Shown here: one piece after another, positions 8,538 to 17,169 of the stretch
Position numbering within the stretch: the stretch's first letter is position 1
Layout of the letters: each line of letters opens with the position of its first letter
Assembly (NCBI GenBank): GCA_039820585.1
Contig: JBCBPV010000006.1
Span: forward strand, 1-64,000
Reading direction: 5' to 3'
From: JBCBGF01 sp039820585
GTDB lineage: Bacteria; Pseudomonadota; Alphaproteobacteria; Rhodobacterales; Rhodobacteraceae
DNA length: 64,000 bases
Position numbers and translations under genes: made by a program
Notes under the pieces: model-generated
Seen by the model: the letters and a program-made list of their open reading frames with translations, nothing else
Told to the model about the DNA's origin: nothing
The model's database searches: none

Positions 8538-9355
8538 GCCCCAAACCCGTCGCGCACCACTTGTTCGCACGCCCGCGCCAAGCTTTTGCGGTCAGGGAAA
8601 TCCGACACGCGCATGGGCTGGTGGTAAGTCACCTTGACCGATCCCTGCACGGGCGCGGCCAGCACCTGCAACAGGTGCCCGGCAAAGTCCATCTCACCCC
8701 ACCAGCCATAGAACCGCGGGTCTGTATCTGGCGGCGCGGTGTAGCGGACTGTGACCGGCTGAACGAACACCTTGTCCCGCAAGTTTTCTGTAAAAAACGC
8801 CGCAAAGAGCGTTGATTTGAAGGGCAAAACCCTCTGGCTGTCCGACGACGTTCCCTCTGGGAAAAAAAGCAGCTTGTGCCCTGCCCCCAACCTTTCTTCA
8901 AACAATGCCTTTTGCGCCTTGGCCTCGCGCGCCGCGCGGGTGATGAAAACTGTTCCCGTCGCCCTGGCCAGCCAGCCAATCCCGGGCCACCCGGCCACCT
9001 CATCTTTCGACACGAAATACACCCGCTTGCGCGCGTTCAGCGCGAAGATATCCAGCCACGAGCCATGATTGGCCACCACGGCCCCTGGCTGGGTCATCCT
9101 GTCGCCATCGGTGCTGTGGCCCATCCCAAGGATCCAGAATGCCGCCCGGCACACGCCTTGTGTAATCCACGGCGTCCAGGGCCGGGCCACGCCATGCACC
9201 GGCTTCTCCACCAGACGCAAGAGCAACAGAAAGGCCAGTCCGCCAAAGACCAGCAAACCCAGGGCCAAACCACGCCGTAGAATGCGCAGCCACGTCAGCA
9301 CACCACGCGCCGGGCGCGCAGGCAGAGGCGCCGTCAGCCAGTCGCCGTTCATCAC
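8534..9355 (-). CDS. olsA: Lyso-ornithine lipid acyltransferase OlsA (PlsC family)
   Basis: Membrane-associated O-acyltransferase of 273 residues. A hydrophobic N-terminal segment (about residues 25-48, LGLLVFGGLAFLLLL) is followed by the catalytic HX4D motif (His97 to Asp102 in NHGSWLDIF) and the acyl-acceptor motif FFPEGTSSDSQR. By itself it could be a general 1-acylglycerol-3-phosphate acyltransferase. Its 4-bp overlap downstream of olsB makes the second step of ornithine lipid synthesis, acylation of lyso-ornithine lipid, the better assignment. Ornithine lipids are phosphorus-free membrane lipids common in roseobacters. Confidence 0.85.
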   Translation of the reverse strand: MMNGDWLTAPLPARPARGVLTWLRILRRGLALGLLVFGGLAFLLLLRLVEKPVHGVARPWTPWITQGVCRAAFWILGMGHSTDGDRMTQPGAVVANHGSWLDIFALNARKRVYFVSKDEVAGWPGIGWLARATGTVFITRAAREAKAQKALFEERLGAGHKLLFFPEGTSSDSQRVLPFKSTLFAAFFTENLRDKVFVQPVTVRYTAPPDTDPRFYGWWGEMDFAGHLLQVLAAPVQGSVKVTYHQPMRVSDFPDRKSLARACEQVVRDGFGA

Positions 9356-10119
9356 CGGGGCCGGGTATAAAGCGCGCGCATCTTGTCATTGATCCGCGCG
9401 GTGTCCATCACCAGGCACACATCGGTGGTGTTGAACGGACGATCAATGAACGCCCCCTCGCCCACCGTGCCACCCAGCCGCAAGTACGCCTTTATCAAGG
9501 CCGGCACCGCGCGCATCGCCGCCGTACGGTCAATCGTATCTTCGGGAACCAGATCCATAGCCTGGTAATGCGCGGGCAGTGCGCGCACCCGCATCTCTGG
9601 CGGGGCCAGATGGCGGTGGTGCAACAGCGACAGAGGCTCGGCCAAGGGCGCGATATCGGTGCCGTGAAAACTTGCCACGCCAAACAGGATTTCGATTCCG
9701 TGCTCTTCGACATAGGCCGCAAGGCCCTGCCACAGGTGCATCATCGCCGTACCGCCGCGATAGTCGCGGTGAAGGCAGGATCGTCCCAGCTCCAACAAGG
9801 GACGCCCACTGTCGCGCAAAAGTGTGAGATCGTATTCATCCTCAGAATAGAACTGCCCTGCCTCAGCCGCCTGATCGAGGCGCATCAGGCGATAGACGCC
9901 CACCACCCGATCCTCTGACGCCCGCCGCTCATCCACCAGGATCAGGTGATCGAAATATGGATCGAACCTGTCTTTCTCTTGCCGGGCCTTGTGATCCACC
10001 AGCGGCCCGTCACCGCCCAGTTCTTCGACAAATACCTCATAGCGCAACCGCGCCGCAGCGGCGATGTCTTCGGGCGTGCGCGCCAGACGCAAGGCAAAGG
10101 ACGGCTCGATCAGTGTCAT
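9352..10119 (-). CDS. olsB: L-ornithine N(alpha)-acyltransferase OlsB
   Basis: First enzyme of ornithine lipid synthesis, transferring a 3-hydroxyacyl group from acyl-ACP to the alpha-amino group of ornithine. The GNAT-like protein (about 255 residues) has the OlsB markers LRYEVFVEELGGDG, ELGRSCLHRDYRGG, MHLWQGLAAYVEEHGIEILFGVASF and LLHHRHLAP. The ATG at 10119 is taken as start; a GTG six codons upstream at 10137 is an alternative, and neither has a strong ribosome site. The stop overlaps the olsA start by 4 bp. About 130 bp upstream of the start are free for a promoter. Confidence 0.9.
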   Translation of the reverse strand: MTLIEPSFALRLARTPEDIAAAARLRYEVFVEELGGDGPLVDHKARQEKDRFDPYFDHLILVDERRASEDRVVGVYRLMRLDQAAEAGQFYSEDEYDLTLLRDSGRPLLELGRSCLHRDYRGGTAMMHLWQGLAAYVEEHGIEILFGVASFHGTDIAPLAEPLSLLHHRHLAPPEMRVRALPAHYQAMDLVPEDTIDRTAAMRAVPALIKAYLRLGGTVGEGAFIDRPFNTTDVCLVMDTARINDKMRALYTRPR

Positions 10120-10251
10120 GGGGCCCGGATGTGTCACGGTGGCCGGGTTCTAGGGGTGGTGCGCAGATGATGCAACCAACTGGCCTAGTGAAGTTACTAA
10201 ATTCTCTTTAAGGTTGTGTTGTGGTGTAAACGATTTATTAATAGTTGTGCA

Positions 10252-10434
10252 TCACTCGTCGAAAAGCAGAGTGAGATCTATTCGGGTGCTATCCATGACG
10301 ACCTTTCCTTCATGCTCGAAATTAACGGTCACCTTGCCGCCGATATTCGACTGGACCTGCCCCACACCCCAATCGGGCTGTGCGGGGTTGCGCACCAGCA
10401 TTCCAGGTTCCAGCAAAGGTGACATGTCGGGCAT
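10252..10434 (-). CDS. DUF3553 domain protein
   Basis: A 60-residue protein matching the small DUF3553 family: LEPGMLVRNPAQPDWGVGQVQS, then KVTVNFEHEGKVVM and a C-terminal DLTLLFDE. The fold is expected to be a small beta barrel (Tudor/SH3-like); no function is established. The start at 10434 (MPDMSPLLEPG) is preceded by an AAGGCAGGA stretch. An ATG three codons further in is also possible. Divergent to chpT with only 33 bp between the two start codons, so their promoters must overlap or lie inside the genes. Confidence 0.8.
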   Translation of the reverse strand: MPDMSPLLEPGMLVRNPAQPDWGVGQVQSNIGGKVTVNFEHEGKVVMDSTRIDLTLLFDE

Positions 10435-10467
10435 TAACGGTCCTGCCTTGGGTGTGGGGGCTGGGGC

Positions 10468-11064
10468 ATGAGCCTTGGCCGCGATCTGAGCGCGCTTCTG
10501 GGTTCGCGCATCTGCCATGACCTTATCAGCCCTTTGGGGGCGATCGGCAATGGGATTGAGTTGTTGTCCATGGCGGGCCTGCCCGCCTCGCCCGAGTTGG
10601 ACTTGATCACCCAAAGCGTCGAGCACGCCAATGCGCGCATCCGCTATTTCCGGATCTCATTTGGTGCCGCGCAAGAAGGGCAAAGCATCGGATCGACCGA
10701 GGTGACAGGTGTTCTGGATGATGTGTCCAGAAACGGGCGTGTGCGCTACGATTGGCGGCCCAAGGGCGACCTGCCGCGTCCAATGGTCAAGCTGAGCTTT
10801 CTTTTGTTGCAATGCCTGGAGTCGGCCATGCCCCGTGGTGGGCGTATCCTGGTGGACCGCACCACCGTGGGGTGGATCCTACGCGCGGATGCCGACCGGT
10901 TCAATGTGGACCCAGCGCTTTGGTCGCTTGTCGTCTCGCCCGAAGCGCTGGCCGAGGTGACGCCTTCAGACGTGCACTTCCCGCTGGTTTTGCCCGCCGC
11001 GCAGGCCGCAGGGCGCACGTTGATGACTGAGATCGGTGATGATGCGATCGTGGCGCGCTTCTAA
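10468..11064 (+). CDS. chpT: Histidine phosphotransferase ChpT
   Basis: Relay protein that carries phosphate from the hybrid kinase CckA to CtrA and CpdR in alphaproteobacteria; in Rhodobacterales this pathway controls motility, gene transfer agent production and quorum-linked genes. The 198-residue protein has the dimerisation and phosphotransfer helix SRICHDLISPLGAIGNGIEL with the phosphorylated His17 near its N-terminus. The rest resembles a degenerate HATPase fold (LLLQCLESAMPRGG) without nucleotide-binding motifs. Its stop directly abuts that of the convergent ABC permease. CckA and CtrA are not in the window. Confidence 0.9.
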   Translation: MSLGRDLSALLGSRICHDLISPLGAIGNGIELLSMAGLPASPELDLITQSVEHANARIRYFRISFGAAQEGQSIGSTEVTGVLDDVSRNGRVRYDWRPKGDLPRPMVKLSFLLLQCLESAMPRGGRILVDRTTVGWILRADADRFNVDPALWSLVVSPEALAEVTPSDVHFPLVLPAAQAAGRTLMTEIGDDAIVARF

Positions 11065-11877
11065 TCACGTCCGCCAGCGCAACACGCGGGTTTCGACCTT
11101 CGACAAAAGCCAGTTCACCGCCACGCCAAGGACGGACAAAATCGTGACGCCCGCAAACAGCCGCTCCAGATCATAGAGCGATCCAGCCTCTAGCACGTAT
11201 GCGCCGATGCCATAGCGCGCGCCAATCATCTCAGCCGCGGTCAAAAGTATGATCGCTATCGCCAGCGATACCCGCAGGCCCGACAGGATGCCAGGCATTG
11301 CGCCGGGCAGCACAATTTTTCGTACGATGGACGCCCAGCTCAGCCCAAAGGACTGACCCATGCGGATCAGCGTTCGATCGACATTGTCGACCGCGCCATA
11401 AGTCGCCACGACCGTAGGGGTGAAGGTGCCAAGGGCGATCAGCGCGTATTTCGAACCCTCGCCAATCCCAAACCAGATCACGAACAGCGGCAGAAGCGCG
11501 ATCTTGGGGATCGGAAAAATCGCCGCCACCACCGGAACCAGGCCCGCCCGTGCCAGCGAGAACAGGCTAATGGACAGGCCCACCGCAATCCCCGCGGTCA
11601 CCCCCATGGCCGAGCCCACGGCAAACCGGCCAAGCGAAGGTAGCAAGTGGTCCCAAAGGAGCCCGGTCTCCGCCAACCGCCACAATGTGAGACCCACATC
11701 CGATGGACGCGGGAGTGTGAGGTTTGAAATCCAGCCCGCCCGCGTGCCCCATTCCATAAGCAGAAGGGCCAGCACAAACACTGTCAGCCCGATATAGCGC
11801 ACCGGGCGCGGTCGGAACCCGCCGCCACGAAACGGCACTTCGCCGCTGGCCGCTGTGCCGATACGCGCCTCAGCCAT
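11065..11877 (-). CDS. ABC transporter permease (NitT/TauT/SsuC type)
   Basis: Inner-membrane permease subunit of 270 residues with about six hydrophobic helices. The coupling-loop EAA motif region is SFGLSWASIVRKIVLPGAMPGI, typical of the SsuC/TauC/NrtB subfamily that imports sulfonates, nitrate, cyanate or pyrimidine precursors. It overlaps the ATPase stop by 8 bp and is the last gene of a binding protein-ATPase-permease operon. The substrate cannot be told from the permease. Confidence 0.88.
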   Translation of the reverse strand: MAEARIGTAASGEVPFRGGGFRPRPVRYIGLTVFVLALLLMEWGTRAGWISNLTLPRPSDVGLTLWRLAETGLLWDHLLPSLGRFAVGSAMGVTAGIAVGLSISLFSLARAGLVPVVAAIFPIPKIALLPLFVIWFGIGEGSKYALIALGTFTPTVVATYGAVDNVDRTLIRMGQSFGLSWASIVRKIVLPGAMPGILSGLRVSLAIAIILLTAAEMIGARYGIGAYVLEAGSLYDLERLFAGVTILSVLGVAVNWLLSKVETRVLRWRT

Positions 11878-12637
11878 TCACCAGCTCACGGTCTGCCGCC
11901 TGTGCCTCATCCCGGATCAACTGCCAAAGACGGCGCTGGTGGGCCTCAAGCTGGGGATCAGCGGTCTTGCGCGCCTCTAGCGGGGTGCGCACTTCGACAA
12001 TCTCACGGATCCGGCCCGGACGGCGCGAGAGGACCACGATCTGATGGCCCAGCCGTACCGCCTCAGCCAGGTTGTGGGTGACATAAAGCGCCGTAAACGC
12101 CTCGCGCGACCACAGGCCCACAAGGTCATCCATCAGCAATTCACGCGTCTGCGCATCAAGCGCCGACAACGGTTCATCCATCAGCCAGACCGCGGGCTTC
12201 ACCGCCAGGGCACGGGCGATGGCCACGCGCTGTTTCATGCCGCCCGACAGGTTTTTGGGCAGGGTATCGCGAAACTCGATCAGCCCCGTGCGCCGCAATA
12301 CATCATCGATGATGTCGCGCCGTTCCGCCCGTGTCAGCGGGTGATCTTCAAGCACCAGTTCGACATTGCCCGCCACGCTGCGCCAGGGCAGCAAGGCAAA
12401 ATCCTGGAAAATATAGGTCAACGGGTTCAGACAACCCGCAGGCGCTGCACCCATCTGCACGATGCTGCCTTGGTCGGGCCGCTCCAGCCCGCCCACCATG
12501 CGCAACAGCGTCGATTTCCCGCAACCAGACGGCCCGATCACACACACGATCCGGCCAGACGGGATATCCAGCGATATCCCGTCCAGCACCTGTGTCTCGC
12601 CATAGGCGTGGCTTATGCTGTCAAGCCGCAGGTCCAC
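11870..12637 (-). CDS. ABC transporter ATP-binding protein (NitT/TauT/SsuB type)
   Basis: ATPase subunit of about 255 residues. Walker A is GPSGCGKSTLLRM, the Q loop TYIFQDFALLPW, the signature NLSGGMKQRVAIARAL, Walker B AVWLMDEPLSALD and the H loop YVTHNLAEAV. FALLPW after the Q loop and the C-terminal VLSRRPGRI are usual in the NitT/TauT group. I placed the start at the GTG at 12637, 4 bp after the stop of the binding-protein gene, because the protein then begins VDLRLDSISHAYG as in relatives. In-frame ATGs further upstream (12661, 12670) would run back into that gene. Confidence 0.87.
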   Translation of the reverse strand: MDLRLDSISHAYGETQVLDGISLDIPSGRIVCVIGPSGCGKSTLLRMVGGLERPDQGSIVQMGAAPAGCLNPLTYIFQDFALLPWRSVAGNVELVLEDHPLTRAERRDIIDDVLRRTGLIEFRDTLPKNLSGGMKQRVAIARALAVKPAVWLMDEPLSALDAQTRELLMDDLVGLWSREAFTALYVTHNLAEAVRLGHQIVVLSRRPGRIREIVEVRTPLEARKTADPQLEAHQRRLWQLIRDEAQAADRELVNG

Positions 12638-12641
12638 GAGG

Positions 12642-13658
12642 TTACGACATGACCTCGACATAGGACGCATCGACCAGCATGTCAGTTGTGATGGCATCCT
12701 TGACCAGCCCTTCGGATTTGAACCAGTTCACCTGATCCTCGACCGAGGCCATGTTTAGCGACGCGCCTTTATTGATTCGCATCGCACCGTTCACGATGGA
12801 GGGCTTGGCCTTTTCATACTCGCGGTCGGTGTAGACGTATTTGTGGATTAACTGCACCATCGCTTCGGCGCCGTCATCACCAGCAGTCTTGTCGACAAGC
12901 GCGGCATTGAAATCATCCGCCCCGCGCGAAAACGCACGCAGGAATGCCTCGGTCTTGCCCCGGTCGCCCGCTGCATTGTCGGCCGAGGTGAAGACGGTCG
13001 TGACCTGATAGTTTGGCAGGTAGTCTGAAACATTTCCGATCATCTTGACTGCGTCTGAGCCTGCAAGCGGCTTGGCGATGTGGGGCACAATGGACCAGGC
13101 ATCGATCTGGCCTGATTTCAGTGCACCAATCACGGCACCCACCTTTTGAAGCGGGACGAATTCGAGCGTTGCGCCTTCAGCGGCCGCGATCTTGGAACCC
13201 ATGTAATGGAAGGACGACCCCGCCTGGGTCACACCGAATTTCTTGCCCTCCATTGCCGCAGGCGACGTAAGCCCCGCCTCATAGGCCGCGTTCGAGGCTA
13301 GGATCTTTTGTCCGTCAATGCCGGCTTCCTCGCTGAGCGCACCGCCAATCACCTTGGCTGCGCCCTTTTCAGCAAGCGAAATCAGGCCACCGGAGATCGC
13401 GGTAACAGCATAATCCGCATCGCCCGAGGCAATGGCCACGGCCATCGGCTGGGCCGCTTGGAAGAACTCAAACTCCACGTCGAGCCCTTCATCGGTGAAA
13501 TAGCCCCGCTCAAAGGCCACAAAGCTCGCCGCATGGCTGGTAAAGCGCAGTGCGCCTACTTTCAGCTTCGTGCCCATTGCAATCGCAGGCGTGCCAAGCG
13601 CCGGTGCGACGGTGGCCGCGCCCATCAGCGCCAAAGTTTGGCGTCTATTCAAAGTCAT
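12642..13658 (-). CDS. ABC transporter substrate-binding protein (NMT1/SsuA type)
   Basis: Periplasmic binding protein of 338 residues. The N-terminus NRRQTLALMGAATVAPALG looks like a twin-arginine signal peptide ending near PAIA. Then come LKVGALRFTSHAASFVAFERGYF and GDADYAVTAISGG, the pattern of NMT1/THI5-like ligand-binding proteins that bind sulfonates, nitrate, HMP or other small molecules. It is the first gene of the importer operon, immediately followed by the ATPase. The ligand is unknown. A Tat-type leader would imply folding before export. Confidence 0.85.
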   Translation of the reverse strand: MTLNRRQTLALMGAATVAPALGTPAIAMGTKLKVGALRFTSHAASFVAFERGYFTDEGLDVEFEFFQAAQPMAVAIASGDADYAVTAISGGLISLAEKGAAKVIGGALSEEAGIDGQKILASNAAYEAGLTSPAAMEGKKFGVTQAGSSFHYMGSKIAAAEGATLEFVPLQKVGAVIGALKSGQIDAWSIVPHIAKPLAGSDAVKMIGNVSDYLPNYQVTTVFTSADNAAGDRGKTEAFLRAFSRGADDFNAALVDKTAGDDGAEAMVQLIHKYVYTDREYEKAKPSIVNGAMRINKGASLNMASVEDQVNWFKSEGLVKDAITTDMLVDASYVEVMS

Positions 13659-13717
13659 ATCGGTTCCTCCCTGTTGGTCTTATCCGTGCAAAATCGCGCG
13701 CCGCGCCGGAATGTCAA

Positions 13718-14983
13718 TCACACGCGGGTCGTGCCATCCCCTTCTACGAGGTATTTGAAACTGGTCAGTTGGGCTGCCCCCACGGGTCCGCGGGCGTGCA
13801 TCTTTCCCGTGGCAATCCCGATCTCGGCGCCCATCCCGAACTCCCCGCCATCGGCGAACTGGGTTGAGGCGTTGCGCATCAGGATCGCGCTGTCGAGTTC
13901 GGTGAAGAACCGGTCGGCGGCCGCGTCATCCTCGGTCAGGATGCAATCGGTGTGGCTGGAGCCGTAGGTGCGAATATGATCCATGGCATGATCAATATTA
14001 TCAACGACTTTTGCCGCGATCTTCATGTCTAGGTATTCACACCCCCAGTCTGCATCTGTCGCAGGCACGATGCCTTCGATCTGGTCCAGCCCCGGTCCCG
14101 CATGCACCTCAACGCCTGCATCAATCAGCGTACGGATCACGCCCTGCCCGATCGTATCCACAAGATCCCGGTGGATCAGCAGGCATTCGGCTGCACCGCA
14201 TATACCCGTCCGGCGGGTCTTGGCGTTGACGACCACATCAAGCGCCTTCACCGGATCAGCAGCGGTGTCGATATAAATGTGTACGATCCCTTCGAGATGG
14301 GCAAAGACCGGCACGCGCGCCTCGCGCTGCACCAGCCCCACAAGGCCTTTGCCGCCCCGGGGGACGATCACGTCAATGGTGTCGGTCATCGTCAGCATCG
14401 CCTGCACTGCCGCTCGGTCACGGGTGGGAACGCGCTGGATCGCATTGCCGGGAAGGTTTGCAGATTTCAAGCCGTCCACGAGGCAGGCATGGATCACGCC
14501 AGAGGAATGAAAGCTCTCCGATCCGCCGCGCAGGATCACCGCGTTTCCGGCTTTCAGACACAGCGCGCCCGCATCGGCGGTCACGTTGGGTCGACTTTCA
14601 TAGATCACGCCGATCACGCCCAATGGTGTGCGCACGCGGCGGATGCGCAGCCCGCTGGGCATGTCCCATTCAGAAATCACCTCACCCACAGGATCTGGCT
14701 GTTCAGCAACGGTGCGCAACCCATCGACCATCCCACGGATGCGGTCTTCGTCCAGCATCAGACGGTCCAGCATTGCCGGCGACAGGCCCTTTTCGCGTCC
14801 GAACTCCATATCCTTGGCATTGGCTTTCAAGATCTCGGCCCGGCGCGCCCACACGGCCTCTGCCGCACCGATGAGGGCGGCGTGTTTCCGCTCGGCGCTG
14901 GCAAAGGCCAGTTCAGCGGATGCGCGGCGGGCATTGGCACCGATCTCGGCCATGAGCGCGGGGATGTTGGTCATCTCGTTCAT
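13718..14983 (-). CDS. proA: Gamma-glutamyl phosphate reductase ProA
   Basis: NADPH-dependent reductase making glutamate-5-semialdehyde, the second step of proline synthesis. The 421-residue length is normal. Motifs include PLGVIGVIYESRPNVT, ALCLKAGNAVILRGGSE, VIVPRGGKGLV and the catalytic cysteine region KTRRTGICGAAECLL. Near the C-terminus are RNASTQFADGGEFGMGAEIGI and HARGPVGAAQLTSFK. It lies 63 bp downstream of proB in the same direction and closes the long lysE-to-proA gene string. Confidence 0.96.
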   Translation of the reverse strand: MNEMTNIPALMAEIGANARRASAELAFASAERKHAALIGAAEAVWARRAEILKANAKDMEFGREKGLSPAMLDRLMLDEDRIRGMVDGLRTVAEQPDPVGEVISEWDMPSGLRIRRVRTPLGVIGVIYESRPNVTADAGALCLKAGNAVILRGGSESFHSSGVIHACLVDGLKSANLPGNAIQRVPTRDRAAVQAMLTMTDTIDVIVPRGGKGLVGLVQREARVPVFAHLEGIVHIYIDTAADPVKALDVVVNAKTRRTGICGAAECLLIHRDLVDTIGQGVIRTLIDAGVEVHAGPGLDQIEGIVPATDADWGCEYLDMKIAAKVVDNIDHAMDHIRTYGSSHTDCILTEDDAAADRFFTELDSAILMRNASTQFADGGEFGMGAEIGIATGKMHARGPVGAAQLTSFKYLVEGDGTTRV

Positions 14984-15046
14984 CGAAACAGGCCTTTGTG
15001 ACAGGGCGAGAGGGCAGCGGTTAAGTATTTATACCAAGATGCAGGG

Positions 15047-16147
15047 CTAAAGCACCATGTCGTCGCGGTGGATCAGCGCGGCGCGGCCTGGGTAGCCGAG
15101 GATGGCCTCGATCTCGCGCGATTGGTGGCCGGCGATGTTTTGCGCCTCGGCGCCGGTGTAGCGGCACAGGCCGAGGCCAAGGCGGGTGGCGTTAGGGCCG
15201 AGGATTGCGACAGGGTCACCGCGGCCGAACGCGCCGGTGACATGGGTGACGCCTGCGGGGAGAAGTGATTTGCCCTGGCTGAGCGCGCGCGCGGCACCGG
15301 CGTCGACTGTGATCTCGCCCCGGGGCTTCATTGCGGCGATCCAGCGTTTGCGGGCGGCCTGCGGATCGGTCTCTGGACGGAACCAGGTCGCGGGGGCGCC
15401 GTCTTCCACTGCTTTGAGCGGGTGGGGGCGACTGCCTTCGGTGATCGCCATGGCGCAGCCGCCGGATGTGGCAGTTTTGGCAGCCATCAGCTTAGTTTTC
15501 ATACCGCCCCGCGACAGTCCAGAACCTGCGTCGCCTGCCATGGCCTCGATCTCGGGCGTGATGCGGTCAATGGTGTCATACCTGGTGGCGGCTTCGTCTG
15601 TGCGGGGGTTGCCGGAATAAAAGCCGTCGACATCGGAAAGCAGGATCAACTGGTCGGCGCCCACAGTGACGGCGATCTGTGCGGCAAGGCGATCATTGTC
15701 GCCAAAGCGGATCTCATCGGTGGCTATGGTGTCGTTTTCGTTGACGATCGGCACAGTGCCGAGACTCAGAAGCGTCTCCAGCGTTGCGCGCGCGTTGAGG
15801 TAGCGGCGGCGGTCAGTGCTGTCTTCCAGCGTCAGAAGAACCTGTGCGGTGACGAGCCCATGGGGGGCCAGCGCCTCTTCATACGCGCGGGCCAGGCGGA
15901 TCTGGCCCACGGCGGCGGCGGCTTGAGACTGTTCCAGCGGAAGGGCGGTGTCGGTCAGGTTGAGAGTGCCGCGACCCAAAGCGATGGAGCCCGAGGAGAC
16001 GAGGATCACCTGGGTGCCACGAGCGGTGATGCGGGCCACATCTTCAGCCAGCGTGCTGAGCCAATCCGCTCTCAGTCGCCCGTTTTGAACCAGCAGTGAC
16101 GAGCCAATCTTGACCACCAGGCGCTTTGCTTGGCTCAGGGACGCCAT
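15047..16147 (-). CDS. proB: Glutamate 5-kinase ProB
   Basis: Phosphorylates glutamate as the first, proline-inhibited step of proline synthesis. The 366-residue protein has the amino-acid kinase domain (KRLVVKIGSSLLV, LVSSGSIALG, NENDTIATDEIRFGDND, SDVDGFYSGNPR and the GGMKTKLMAAKTA loop). A C-terminal PUA domain follows (about residues 275-360, GEITVDAGAARAL onward, ending near VLGLCRYTGAEAQNIAG-like residues). The start overlaps the obgE stop by 13 bp, tying proline synthesis to the obg operon, an arrangement common in Rhodobacteraceae. Confidence 0.96.
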   Translation of the reverse strand: MASLSQAKRLVVKIGSSLLVQNGRLRADWLSTLAEDVARITARGTQVILVSSGSIALGRGTLNLTDTALPLEQSQAAAAVGQIRLARAYEEALAPHGLVTAQVLLTLEDSTDRRRYLNARATLETLLSLGTVPIVNENDTIATDEIRFGDNDRLAAQIAVTVGADQLILLSDVDGFYSGNPRTDEAATRYDTIDRITPEIEAMAGDAGSGLSRGGMKTKLMAAKTATSGGCAMAITEGSRPHPLKAVEDGAPATWFRPETDPQAARKRWIAAMKPRGEITVDAGAARALSQGKSLLPAGVTHVTGAFGRGDPVAILGPNATRLGLGLCRYTGAEAQNIAGHQSREIEAILGYPGRAALIHRDDMVL

Positions 16148-17169
16148 GGTCCGGCCTCTTCGGTCTCGGCCCGCTGGGCCTGGCGGTCGGTATCAATGGT
16201 GGCGCGCAGGGTGCGCAGCACCTCGGTCACGCCCTCGCGGCTGACACCGGACATCAGCATGACCGGGCCTGCAACAGTCTCTAGGGCAGCCTTCGCCTCG
16301 GCGCGTTCGTCATCATCCAGCGCGTCGACCTTGTTCAATGCCGTAACTCTGGGCTTGTCTGCCAGTTGGCCTCCATAGGCTTCCAACTCATGGATCACAG
16401 TTGCCCAGTCGGCGGCTACATCCCCAGAGGTCGCGTCGACCAGATGCAACAACACGGAACAGCGTTCCACATGGCCCAGAAATCTGTCACCAATCCCCCG
16501 CCCTTCATGCGCGCCTTCGATCAAGCCGGGGATGTCGGCGATCACGAACTCTCCGTCATCAACGCCCACCACGCCCAGATTGGGGTGCAGCGTTGTAAAC
16601 GGATAGTCGGCAATCTTGGGCCGGGCGTTGGATGTCGCGGCCAGAAATGTCGACTTGCCCGCATTGGGCAGACCCAGAAGCCCTGCATCGGCGATCAGCT
16701 TCAGGCGCAGCCACAGCGTGCGTTCCACACCGGCTTGGCCGGGGTTGGCACGACGCGGGGCCTGATTTTTTGACGTCTTGAAATGCAAGTTGCCAAAGCC
16801 GCCATTGCCGCCCTTGGCCAGCATCACGCGCGCGCCGACATGGGTCAGATCGGCGAGCACGGTTTCCTCATCTTCGTCCAGCACCTCGGTGCCCACTGGG
16901 ACTTTCAACACGATGTCATCGCCCGACGCGCCGGTCTTTTGACTGCCCTGCCCCGGGCGACCGTTCTTGGCAAAAAAGTGCTGCTGATAACGGAAATCGA
17001 TCAGGGTGTTCAGCCCATCCACCGCTTCGGCCCAGACATCGCCGCCGCGGCCGCCATCGCCGCCATCGGGACCACCGAATTCGATGTACTTCTCGCGCCG
17101 GAAGCTGGTGCATCCGTTCCCGCCCGAGCCAGAGCGGATGTAAACCTTGGTAAGGTCGAGGAATTTCAT
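16135..17169 (-). CDS. obgE: Ribosome-assembly GTPase Obg/CgtA
   Basis: Essential GTPase of 50S subunit assembly and stress signalling. The glycine-rich Obg fold fills about residues 1-158 (VYIRSGSGGNGCTSFRREK, GPDGGDGGRGGD). The G domain follows with G1 GLPNAGKSTF, the switch I TTLHPNLGVV, G3 DIPGLIEGA, G4 NKVD and a G5-like MSGVS. Length 344 fits the alphaproteobacterial form without a long C-terminal extension. The start overlaps the tandem GNAT gene by 4 bp. Confidence 0.96.
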   Translation of the reverse strand: MKFLDLTKVYIRSGSGGNGCTSFRREKYIEFGGPDGGDGGRGGDVWAEAVDGLNTLIDFRYQQHFFAKNGRPGQGSQKTGASGDDIVLKVPVGTEVLDEDEETVLADLTHVGARVMLAKGGNGGFGNLHFKTSKNQAPRRANPGQAGVERTLWLRLKLIADAGLLGLPNAGKSTFLAATSNARPKIADYPFTTLHPNLGVVGVDDGEFVIADIPGLIEGAHEGRGIGDRFLGHVERCSVLLHLVDATSGDVAADWATVIHELEAYGGQLADKPRVTALNKVDALDDDERAEAKAALETVAGPVMLMSGVSREGVTEVLRTLRATIDTDRQAQRAETEEAGPWRP

